Assembly: GCA_041398965.1 (NCBI GenBank)
Contig: JAWKTT010000041.1
Location: 1 to 37,777, forward strand
Direction: 5' to 3'
DNA: 37,777 nucleotides
Source: JAWKTT01 sp041398965
GTDB taxonomy: Bacteria > Planctomycetota > Planctomycetia > Planctomycetales > Planctomycetaceae
Notes under the pieces: generated by a model
Databases searched by the model: none
What the model was told of the DNA's origin: nothing
The model's input: the letters and a program-made list of their open reading frames with translations, nothing else
Program-made: the position numbers and the translations under genes
In this document: piece by piece, positions 8,588-15,574 of the stretch
Position numbering within the stretch: the stretch's first letter is position 1
Layout: each line of letters starts with the position of its first letter

Positions 8588-8698
8588 ATGTTTCCGTTTT
8601 GGATTGAATTTCAAGCCTCGTCACTGATGCAGTTCCTTCCTGTGCTTCTGGCCGGTATCGGACTGTGCGTCTCGCAACTGCTTGGTCGCAGTTGCTGA
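8588..8698 (+). CDS. Possible 36-aa hydrophobic small protein between flp and cpaA
   Basis: An ATG preceded by CCGGAG about 9 bases upstream opens a frame of 36 codons: MFPFWIEFQ, then a hydrophobic stretch MQFLPVLLAGIGLCVSQLL, ending GRSC. One membrane-spanning segment is predicted. It matches no family I know and is short enough to be chance. Its position inside the pilus locus, the acceptable ribosome binding site and the continuous hydrophobic run make it worth listing. It would lie on the cpaA transcript or on flp read-through. Confidence 0.3.
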   Translation: MFPFWIEFQASSLMQFLPVLLAGIGLCVSQLLGRSC

Positions 8699-8713
8699 GT
8701 TTCTGACCCGGTT

Positions 8714-8779
8714 GCTCCCGCCCCACAAGGGAGCCTTCCTGCCGACTGTGTCTGGCGGACCACGACACACTTCCGGCAG
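8714..8779 (+). other. Two hairpins in the leader of cpaA
   Basis: GCTCCC (8714-8719) pairs perfectly with GGGAGC (8729-8734). Next, CTGCCG (8739-8744) pairs with CGGCAG (8774-8779), with inner TGTGTC/GACACA pairing inside the same structure. Neither is followed by a T-run, so these look like leader structures or processing sites rather than terminators. Confidence 0.4.
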
Positions 8780-8839
8780 TATCCGAGCGGACCCTAAAAA
8801 ATCCTCACAACTGTTCCCCTCGCAGAAAGGTTACTGACC

Positions 8840-9391
8840 ATGGACTGGCAGACAATTATCATCGAAAACTGGCACGTCAAACTCGTCACGCTGACGCTGA
8901 TCGTCGCGGCTTGGATTGATGGCAAGGAACTTCGCGTTCCAAACTGGATCACATTCCCCATGGTTCTGACCGGACTGATCTACAGCACCTGTGTCGGTGG
9001 ATGGGAAGGCTTGCAAAGTGGTTTACTCGGCATGGTTGTCGGCCTCCTGACACTGCTTCCCCTGTACGCCGTCGGCGGCATGGGTGCGGGCGACGTCAAG
9101 TTGATGGCCGGAATTGGTGCCTGGCTCGGACCAGTCGTCACTTGGGAAGCGTTTTGCGTCTCGGTCGTCGTCGGGGCCATCATGGCTGTCATCATGGTGC
9201 TGTACCGCAAGAGCTGGGGTAAGCACTACGGCAACTTCCTGCTCATCGCCAACGAGTGGATGACCGTCAAGAACCCACAGAAACTGGCAGAAATCGCCAA
9301 AGACCGGAAGTCGAGCATGTTGCTCCTCCCTTACGGGATTCCGATCTGCATCGGCACAATCGGCTACTTCTTCTACCAGGGAATGATGTGA
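8840..9391 (+). CDS. cpaA: Prepilin peptidase CpaA/TadV (A24 family)
   Basis: A 183-aa inner-membrane aspartic protease that cleaves the leader of Flp-type prepilins. Both catalytic motifs are present: AAWIDGKELRVPN, with the first Asp near residue 27, and GMGAGDVKLMAGIGAWLG, the GxGD-type motif with the second Asp near 81. Helices around them (LVTLTLIVAAW, LLGMVVGLLTLLPLYAVGG, AFCVSVVVGAIMAVIMVLY, IPICIGTIGYFF) fit a small A24 peptidase without the cytoplasmic methyltransferase domain of PilD. A soluble insertion of about 45 residues precedes the last helix. AGAAAGG lies about 9 bases before the ATG. It acts with the flp product and probably with the three prepilin-like proteins at 30-31.7 kb. 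Confidence 0.9.
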   Translation: MDWQTIIIENWHVKLVTLTLIVAAWIDGKELRVPNWITFPMVLTGLIYSTCVGGWEGLQSGLLGMVVGLLTLLPLYAVGGMGAGDVKLMAGIGAWLGPVVTWEAFCVSVVVGAIMAVIMVLYRKSWGKHYGNFLLIANEWMTVKNPQKLAEIAKDRKSSMLLLPYGIPICIGTIGYFFYQGMM

Positions 9392-9409
9392 GGTCATTCT
9401 CTCCGGAAC

Positions 9410-9444
9410 GCGTCCAGGCTGTCGGTCTTCGGCAGCCTGGACGC
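9410..9444 (+). terminator. Perfect 12-bp hairpin after cpaA
   Basis: GCGTCCAGGCTG (9410-9421) pairs perfectly with CAGCCTGGACGC (9433-9444), loop of 11. The 3' flank (TGTTGCG) is only weakly T-rich, so it may terminate cpaA or act as an mRNA stabiliser. Confidence 0.6.
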
Positions 9445-9927
9445 TGTTGCGTATCGGCAAGGAAATAAAGGTTCAAAGGTTCGGAGTCAGGGAAGAGAAG
9501 AGCGGAATGAGGGATATCGCCCCATGCGTGACGTGTGAGGTGAAAGAACCGTTCTCCACATGACATCGTGTTTCGACATCACATGAGACTGAATGGCGAG
9601 TGGGGCAGAGTCTGTTGCCGGAACCCAGGGGAAATAATCCCCCTCCAGTGACACGAGAGGCCCCCCTCGCCGTGGAGTCTCGAATCGATGCAACTGTTAA
9701 GTTGCGTCCGACAGGGGTGACGTGGAACAAGACGTTCGGGCCACAACAACTGCGTACCCTGCATAGAATGGGGGGACCGGCGACTTTGGTGGCACAACCG
9801 GTCGAACCAATTCACACAGCATAACCGTTATAGAGTGAAGCCGCTGCCGCGCGGTTGCCGATTCTGACACTGAGTCGTGTTGTCTCGGCGCCACCGGTCG
9901 GCTTGTCTGCCTTCGGGAGCGTTAGCA
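9445..9927. other. Intergenic region between cpaA and cpaB
   Basis: About 480 bases without a supported gene. Short frames on both strands overlap one another and show no domain. A separate promoter for cpaB probably lies here. GGGAG is positioned about 9 bases before the cpaB ATG. No clear operator was recognised. Confidence 0.4.
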
Positions 9928-11064
9928 ATGAAACCAAAAACAGTGATCTTGTTAGCTGTCGCCGTCGGGTGCGGCTTGCTCGCGATGCTGGGAGTCCAGC
10001 AGGCGATGAGCGGGTCCAACACGGTCACAGCGGAGGAGACGGTCAAAGTGCTTGTGGCGATGGACAGCATCAGTCCCGGAGTGGCCTTGTCGGAACAGAA
10101 CGTCGAGTTCCGCGAGATCGCTGCGTCTGCTGTTCCACCGGACAAAATCACGACAGTCGAAGAGTACGACAAACGATCGGCCCTGTTTCCCTTCCAGAAG
10201 GGGGACATTGTCCGCCTTTCGAAGTTGACGGAGAAGGGTGGCGGAGGACGTTCCTATCAAATTCCAAAGGGGCAGCGAGTCATTGCCATCAGCGTGACGG
10301 CGAGTGAAACGAACAGTGGACTGTTGCAGCCGGGCGACCGGGTCGACGTGGCAGTCACCTATTCATCCCGCGATCGTTCCGGTCGCCAGATGACGAAGAC
10401 AATGACTCTCCTTGAGTATGTCGAAGTTTTTGCGACCGATGCACGAACGGTCAACGACACCGCAGACGCAAAAGCGGGAGCCGCCTCGACGACCAAGCAT
10501 GTCTCTCTGTTGTTGCATCCCGATCAAGTCAACTACGTGAGGCTGGCAGAAGCGAAAGGACAGTTGAGCCTGGCTTGGCGACATCGAGACGATGACGTCC
10601 TGGCAAACGTCGGGGAAGTCGACCTCGAACTGCTCAACGATCTCCGCGGACAGACGATTAACGGTCTGGATGGTGGAGCCCCTGGGTATGAAAACTACTT
10701 GATGGGTGAAGGTGCAGCGGAGATGATGGCGAATAACACCGGAGCATACGGTCAAGCTCCGATGGCACAGACAACACCTCCACCCGTGGCACCGGCAACC
10801 GCTCCTCAACCTGCGGACAGTGGGGCCTTCGGATTGGATGCCATGTTGACGCAGTCTCAGCCAGCAGCCGTTGTCGATAACGCGCCGGCTGTCGACGTGG
10901 TCGAAGTGAAGAAGAACGAATGGACGGTTCAGATTTACAATGGTCAGAACGTGGCAGGTCAGAGTTTTGAGATGCCCGAAGAGACGGCAGAAGAGGTCAA
11001 AGAGGCCGAATCCGCCCTTTCGGGGGTCAGCAAGTTGCTCAACTTGTTCGGCACGAAAAAGTAG
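9928..11064 (+). CDS. cpaB: Flp pilus assembly protein CpaB/RcpC
   Basis: A 378-aa periplasmic pilus-assembly factor anchored by one N-terminal helix (VILLAVAVGCGLLAMLGV). A SAF-like domain at about 40-105 (VKVLVAMDSISPGVALSEQNV...FPFQKGDIVRLSKL) is followed by the RcpC-type core YQIPKGQRVIAISVTASET...LLQPGDRVDVAVTY and a KHVSLLLHPDQVNYVRLAEAKGQLSLAWR segment, all characteristic of CpaB. The last 120 residues are a Pro/Ala/Gln-rich linker ending in VVEVKKNEWTVQIYNGQNV, possibly a secretin-contacting tail. The start is the ATG after the GGGAG ribosome binding site; the in-frame upstream extension is not supported. CpaB works with the CpaC secretin encoded next and is thought to bridge secretin and peptidoglycan. 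Confidence 0.9.
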   Translation: MKPKTVILLAVAVGCGLLAMLGVQQAMSGSNTVTAEETVKVLVAMDSISPGVALSEQNVEFREIAASAVPPDKITTVEEYDKRSALFPFQKGDIVRLSKLTEKGGGGRSYQIPKGQRVIAISVTASETNSGLLQPGDRVDVAVTYSSRDRSGRQMTKTMTLLEYVEVFATDARTVNDTADAKAGAASTTKHVSLLLHPDQVNYVRLAEAKGQLSLAWRHRDDDVLANVGEVDLELLNDLRGQTINGLDGGAPGYENYLMGEGAAEMMANNTGAYGQAPMAQTTPPPVAPATAPQPADSGAFGLDAMLTQSQPAAVVDNAPAVDVVEVKKNEWTVQIYNGQNVAGQSFEMPEETAEEVKEAESALSGVSKLLNLFGTKK

Positions 11065-11080
11065 TGGATCGAGAAACGAC

Positions 11081-11113
11081 TCAGTTGAAGTGACTTGATG
11101 TCACTTCAACTGA
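11081..11113 (+). other. Perfect 14-bp stem-loop between cpaB and cpaC
   Basis: TCAGTTGAAGTGAC (11081-11094) pairs without mismatch with GTCACTTCAACTGA (11100-11113) around a 5-base loop. No T-run follows. It may be a partial terminator, an RNase processing site setting the CpaB:CpaC ratio, or an operator. Confidence 0.6.
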
Positions 11114-11256
11114 ATTGATTACAGCAGAGTCAAGGAACGGATTTCCACAGGTCCCCCTGACAAAGGGGCGACATGAACGTAGAACACTTCGCAAACTGCC
11201 ACGCAGATCGGTCTGCTGCAACGGAAACCCGAAGTGCTCTTCCAAGGGGTGCAAGG

Positions 11257-13140
11257 ATGTCACTGCCCAAGCGAAAACGATTGAACCATGCGCTGGCCGC
11301 TGCGGCTCTCGGCTGGGGGATGCTGTTTTCCTCCAGTCCGGTATCCGCGCAGGGTCCGTCCGGTCAACAGGCCCCTCCACAGGGACAGGTCGCCAATGGA
11401 CGGCAGCAGACGGGCAACGAACTCCGGCCGGGCGAGCGTGTGCTGCACATCACCCTCCCCCGCACCGATCTTCCCATTGTCGAACTTCACTCTCGAGTGA
11501 TCGAGCTGGCGACAAAGATTAAGTACGTTGAAGACTTCAATCCCGATCTGCTCTCGGTCACTGCCATTTCGGCTAACCAACTGCGACTACGAGCTGAGAA
11601 GACAGGGGTCACTTCGGTACGACTGACCGACGAAAACGGTGCCGTCTTCTCACTCGAGGTCTTCATCGAGAAAGACGTCCGCGAACTCCAGTCCAACATT
11701 AACCGTCTGTTTCCCGGATCGGCGATCGAAGTCATCGGCGTCCGAGATTCCATTATTTTGCGAGGCTGGGTCACCAAGCCCGATCAGATTCCGCAGATCG
11801 TACAGGTCGCGGGGACCTATTCGGCTGATGTCCAGAATCATATCACCGTCGGAGCCGGAAACCTGATTCAACTCTCCGTCAAGGTGATGGAAGTGCAGCG
11901 GTCGAAATTGGAACAGTACGGGTTCAACTTCCTGCAAGTCGGCCAGAATCATTACGTCGGCAGCACGATTGGGGGGATCGTTCCGATCGCGGGAGCGACC
12001 GTCACACCCGGTGCGGCCCCGATCGTCAGCCCATCTGCGGCGGCCTTAGGGAACCCGCAGATTCAGCTTGGCGTCGTCGGCAACTCAGACAGTTTCCAAG
12101 CGTTCTTCGACTTGTTGAAACAAGAGTCTTTGCTGAGGATTCTGGCGACACCAACGGTCACCACAACCAGTGGGCGACCAGCGACGATCCACTCCGGCGG
12201 ACAGTTCCCACTCCTGGTCCCTCAAGGGATCGGGACCGCGACAATCAACTATAAAGACTTCGGCGTGCAAATGGAGACCGTTCCCATCGTGCTGAGTCGT
12301 GGTCGAGTCCAACTTGACATCTCGGCATCCGTCAGCGACCGCGACTTCAGCAACTCGGTCGACGTCAACGGGATTCGAGTCCCCGGTATTACGAGTCGCG
12401 ACGTCAACACGCGTGTCGAAATGAACTTCGGCGAGACGTTGATGATCGGCGGTCTCATCTCGACCCGCAGTACCATCAGCACGAACAAAGTGCCATTTCT
12501 GGGGGACATCCCGGTCATCGGGTCAGTCTTCAGTCGCAAAAACATGCAGAGGGCCGAGACCGAACTGGTGATTCTCGTGACACCGAATCTCGCCGGGCCG
12601 ATGCGACCCGATCAAGTGCCATTCCATGGACCGGGAGAAAACTCCGACGATCCAACGGCTCATGAATTGGCGTTCGATGGTCATGTGGAAGTTCCAAGAT
12701 TCAGCGATCAAGCTGGCTATGGAAATCGGAATTACGATCCCCGATGTCTTCCCCCCGGCTCGGGCTATCCGTCAACGAACCAGTACCCGCCATCAGGCAG
12801 TTACGGACCAGTAACAACTCCGGGGCAGACCTCGGATTCCTACTACCCTGCTCCTGGTCCGGCTTATCAATTCCCGGCCTCCGAACCTGATGCCTATTCT
12901 TCCGAACCGATGCCAACCTTTGCCGATCCCTCACAATCTGGTGCGTCGGGAAGCGGCGTTAATCCGGCGTCGTATCGAAGTTCGACAACAACTCGTGGAG
13001 GGATTGTCCCCGCGAGTGGGTACCGGTTGAACTATCCGAGTGAAAGCGACCGCCGACAAATCAACACAAACTCAGGAGCATCCTCGAAACCGAACACCCT
13101 TTCACCCACCCGACCAACGCCCCGATTCGTTGGTTCGTAG
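11257..13140 (+). CDS. cpaC: Tad pilus outer-membrane secretin CpaC/RcpA
   Basis: A 627-aa secretin forming the outer-membrane pore of the Tad pilus. A signal peptide (LAAAALGWGMLFSSSPVSAQ) is followed by the pilus-formation N-terminal domain (LPIVELHSRVIELATKIKYVEDFNPDLLSV), a BON-like domain (INRLFPGSAIEVIGVRDSIILRGWV) and the C-terminal secretin domain: LLRILATPTVTTTSGRPATIHSGGQFP, VQMETVPIVLSRGRVQLDISASVSDRD, VPGITSRDVNTRVEMNFGETLMIGG, VPFLGDIPVIGSVFSRK, ELVILVTPNL. The last 140 residues are Pro/Ser/Tyr-rich low complexity, longer than in most CpaC proteins. The start is the ATG with AAGGGG upstream that places a signal peptide at the N-terminus; a longer in-frame extension lacks one. Confidence 0.92.
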   Translation: MSLPKRKRLNHALAAAALGWGMLFSSSPVSAQGPSGQQAPPQGQVANGRQQTGNELRPGERVLHITLPRTDLPIVELHSRVIELATKIKYVEDFNPDLLSVTAISANQLRLRAEKTGVTSVRLTDENGAVFSLEVFIEKDVRELQSNINRLFPGSAIEVIGVRDSIILRGWVTKPDQIPQIVQVAGTYSADVQNHITVGAGNLIQLSVKVMEVQRSKLEQYGFNFLQVGQNHYVGSTIGGIVPIAGATVTPGAAPIVSPSAAALGNPQIQLGVVGNSDSFQAFFDLLKQESLLRILATPTVTTTSGRPATIHSGGQFPLLVPQGIGTATINYKDFGVQMETVPIVLSRGRVQLDISASVSDRDFSNSVDVNGIRVPGITSRDVNTRVEMNFGETLMIGGLISTRSTISTNKVPFLGDIPVIGSVFSRKNMQRAETELVILVTPNLAGPMRPDQVPFHGPGENSDDPTAHELAFDGHVEVPRFSDQAGYGNRNYDPRCLPPGSGYPSTNQYPPSGSYGPVTTPGQTSDSYYPAPGPAYQFPASEPDAYSSEPMPTFADPSQSGASGSGVNPASYRSSTTTRGGIVPASGYRLNYPSESDRRQINTNSGASSKPNTLSPTRPTPRFVGS

Positions 13141-13347
13141 ACCCGAAAAGACCGCAGCGAGAAACAGCCCATTCGCTTCGAGCGACAAACAGATTCGACC
13201 ATCGATCCCACGATGGAGATCCGAGTCTGTCGAACCGGGGACGAGGCAAGCTGTCACTTGAAACAAAGTCCCGGGCCCATTGGGTGACGTGAACTTTGTA
13301 ACACGAACGTCCATCTGAACTCTGACGCCAGAACGAGTGAAATCACT

Positions 13348-14553
13348 ATGAACAACGTCGTCCGCCTTGCTATCGTCGACCCACATGACGCGACCCGCAA
13401 CTCTGTGAAGAGCCTGCTCCTGGGAATCGATACCGTTTGGCTGGAAGCAGAGTGTTCGCGCTACGAATTCTTCGGCGACGTCATCAGCCAGACGAATCCG
13501 GACATTGCAGTCATTGTGCTCGACTCTGATCCTCATCGCAGCCTTGCGTTGGTGGCCGAGATCAGCCAGATGCAGCCGAATTGTGCGATTCTTTGCGTCA
13601 GTGGTTCGCAAGAGGGGAGCCTGATTTTGCAGGCTATGCGTAACGGAGCCAAGGAGTTTCTGGGGTCACCACTACAACTCGACGATTTCATGTCGGCTTT
13701 GGATCGGATTGTCTCGACTGGTGACGGGAAGAAGGGGGCAAAGACTCGTCGCTCGCAGGTCGTCTCGATCATCGGAGTTTCGGGAGGCGTAGGCTGCACG
13801 TCATTAGCGATCAATCTCGCCTGTGTGTTCGCACAGTCGCCCGATGCGAGCGTCGCGGCAATCGACCTCGATCTCGCGCTGGGTGATGCCGACGTTTGGC
13901 TGGACATCATTCCTGACTACACGATTCAAGACGTAGCGGAGAACATCACCCGTCTCGACTACGCGTTGCTCAAACGCTCACTGACGCAGCACTCGTGTGG
14001 TGCGTTTCTCTTGCCGAGACCAGTTCACATCGACACACATCCACCACTTTCTGCCGACCAGTTACAGCGTGTGGTGGCGCTGTTAAAAGCGACATTTACA
14101 CATCTGGTGATGGACCTGAGCAAATCGTTCACGCCACTCGACATGGCCGCCATGCAAGTCTCCGACACCGTGCTTCTCGTGACGCAGTTGGACCTCCCTT
14201 GCCTGCGAAACGTCGTCCGACTCATGCAGTTTCTGGATGAACAAGAACTCGGAGCCAAGGTGAAAGTGGTCGTCAACCGCATCGGACTCGAAGAGTCTCA
14301 GATCAGTCTCGCGAAGGCACTGGAAACGATTGGTCGCGAAGTCTTCTGGCAGATTCCGAACGACTACATCACCATGGTCGAGTCTCGCAACAATGGAGTC
14401 CCGTTGATCGTCGAGAACCCCAGAGCCAAAGTGACTCGCAGCATGGAGCAACTCGCCGCCCAACTCGACAACTCAATCGTGACCACCACCACCGAAGAGC
14501 CCGAGAAACCGAAACGCCGCCTCTTCAGTTTCCTTGGCGGAGCCGGACGCTAA
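13348..14553 (+). CDS. cpaE: Tad pilus localisation ATPase CpaE/TadZ
   Basis: A 401-aa protein with an N-terminal receiver-like domain (about 1-125) and a C-terminal MinD/ParA-type ATPase (about 133-375). The receiver is degenerate: an Asp remains in IAVIVLDSDP, but the conserved C-terminal Lys is replaced (GAKEFLGSP), so it is probably a pseudo-receiver. The ATPase has the atypical Walker A of the TadZ family, SIIGVSGGVGCTSLAINLA, where the usual Lys of GGVGKT is Cys. AAIDLDLALGDADVWLD and LVMDLSKSFTPLD supply the switch and Walker B positions. TadZ proteins place the pilus machinery at the pole. The next genes expected in a Tad operon (cpaF, tadB, tadC) do not follow. Confidence 0.9.
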   Translation: MNNVVRLAIVDPHDATRNSVKSLLLGIDTVWLEAECSRYEFFGDVISQTNPDIAVIVLDSDPHRSLALVAEISQMQPNCAILCVSGSQEGSLILQAMRNGAKEFLGSPLQLDDFMSALDRIVSTGDGKKGAKTRRSQVVSIIGVSGGVGCTSLAINLACVFAQSPDASVAAIDLDLALGDADVWLDIIPDYTIQDVAENITRLDYALLKRSLTQHSCGAFLLPRPVHIDTHPPLSADQLQRVVALLKATFTHLVMDLSKSFTPLDMAAMQVSDTVLLVTQLDLPCLRNVVRLMQFLDEQELGAKVKVVVNRIGLEESQISLAKALETIGREVFWQIPNDYITMVESRNNGVPLIVENPRAKVTRSMEQLAAQLDNSIVTTTTEEPEKPKRRLFSFLGGAGR

Positions 14554-14604
14554 AGCCCTGATTCACGTCACATCTCCATGACACACATCTCCCGACTCTC
14601 CGCC

Positions 14605-14634
14605 CAAAGCCCCACCTTTGCTAGGTGGGGTCCC
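14605..14634 (-). terminator. Hairpin terminator element copy 1, between cpaE and nnrD
   Basis: CCCCACCT (14610-14617) pairs perfectly with AGGTGGGG (14623-14630), loop of 5. Read on the minus strand it lies 24 bases after the nnrD stop and ends GGGGCTTTGG. A 30-base sequence with 24 identities and a compensatory pair change recurs at 30526-30555. It could also stop cpaE transcription from the other side. Confidence 0.65.
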
Positions 14635-14654
14635 ACGATTCATACCTCTCTCTC

Positions 14655-15518
14655 TCACAACTTCCTCATCGACAACCAGGCACGGCCCAGATAGCGGGGT
14701 AAGTCCGACGCGATGAGCCCCGGTTCAGACAGCTCGGCAGCAGCGAGGTCCCCGGCACGACCATGTAGCCAGACACCCAACCTTGCTCCAGACATGGGTG
14801 ACATCCCTTGGGCCAGCAGTGCAGCAATCAGTCCGGTCAGCACGTCTCCGCTCCCGCCGGTCGCCATCCCGCTGTTCCCAGTCTCGTTTTGAGACCACTC
14901 GTCCTCTGCCGCGACAATCGTTCCAGCCCCCTTCAAAACGACCGTCACGCCGGTCTCGCGGGCAAAATCGGTCGCCATCTTTACCCGGCGATCGACATCG
15001 TCACTCGGGAACTCACCGGTCAACCGGGCGAACTCTCCGGGATGCGGAGTAATGACGCACGTTCCAGCCCGTTGCCGCAGCCAATCAGTCTGCCCTATCA
15101 ACAGGTTCAAGCCCTCCGCATCAATTACCAAGGGGACGGACGTATCGAACAAGAGTCGCCGAACGATCTCCTTCAAGCCAGCAGACTGGCCCAGTCCCGG
15201 ACCGATGGCGACCGCGTCCATCGTTCGCGCACGTTGGACAATCGCCTCTCCATTGACGGCATCAATTCGCCCCTCGGCATCCTCAACGAGTGGCCAGGTC
15301 AGCAGTCCAGGTTCGATGGTCGCAACAATCGACACGATACTTTCGGCCATGGCCACCGTCACAAGACCGGCCCCTCCTCGGAGCGCACCGCAGCCCGCCA
15401 ACGCCGCTGCCCCCGACATGCCGCGACTTCCTGCTATAATCAAAACGCGCCCGAAGGTCCCTTTGTGTCCGGTGACAGAACGAACCGGTGCTTCGGGGGG
15501 AGTCGTGATGCGATGCAT
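14655..15518 (-). CDS. nnrD: ADP-dependent (S)-NAD(P)H-hydrate dehydratase NnrD
   Basis: A 287-aa ribokinase-fold enzyme that repairs hydrated NAD(P)H, using ADP (bacterial type) to dehydrate S-NAD(P)HX. Motifs are classical: GHKGTFGRVLIIAGSRGMSGAA at the N-terminus, VAIGPGLGQS, VIDAEGLNLL, TCVITPHPGEFARL and the nucleotide-binding GNSGMATGGSGDVLTGLIAALLAQG. The protein is the stand-alone dehydratase; the epimerase domain (NnrE/YjeF_N) that is often fused in bacteria is absent, so an epimerase should be encoded elsewhere. It diverges from the 560-aa unknown protein with about 56 bases between start codons. Confidence 0.93.
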   Translation of the reverse strand: MHRITTPPEAPVRSVTGHKGTFGRVLIIAGSRGMSGAAALAGCGALRGGAGLVTVAMAESIVSIVATIEPGLLTWPLVEDAEGRIDAVNGEAIVQRARTMDAVAIGPGLGQSAGLKEIVRRLLFDTSVPLVIDAEGLNLLIGQTDWLRQRAGTCVITPHPGEFARLTGEFPSDDVDRRVKMATDFARETGVTVVLKGAGTIVAAEDEWSQNETGNSGMATGGSGDVLTGLIAALLAQGMSPMSGARLGVWLHGRAGDLAAAELSEPGLIASDLPRYLGRAWLSMRKL

Positions 15519-15574
15519 TGTGTTAACCTTCCGGCGCCGCCGCGTCTAATTTGTGGGGATCGATAGACTTTCCG

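Noticed and set aside
9473..9815. Overlapping short frames on both strands between cpaA and cpaB
   Set aside because: Mutually overlapping, no start signals, no domains; treated as non-coding.
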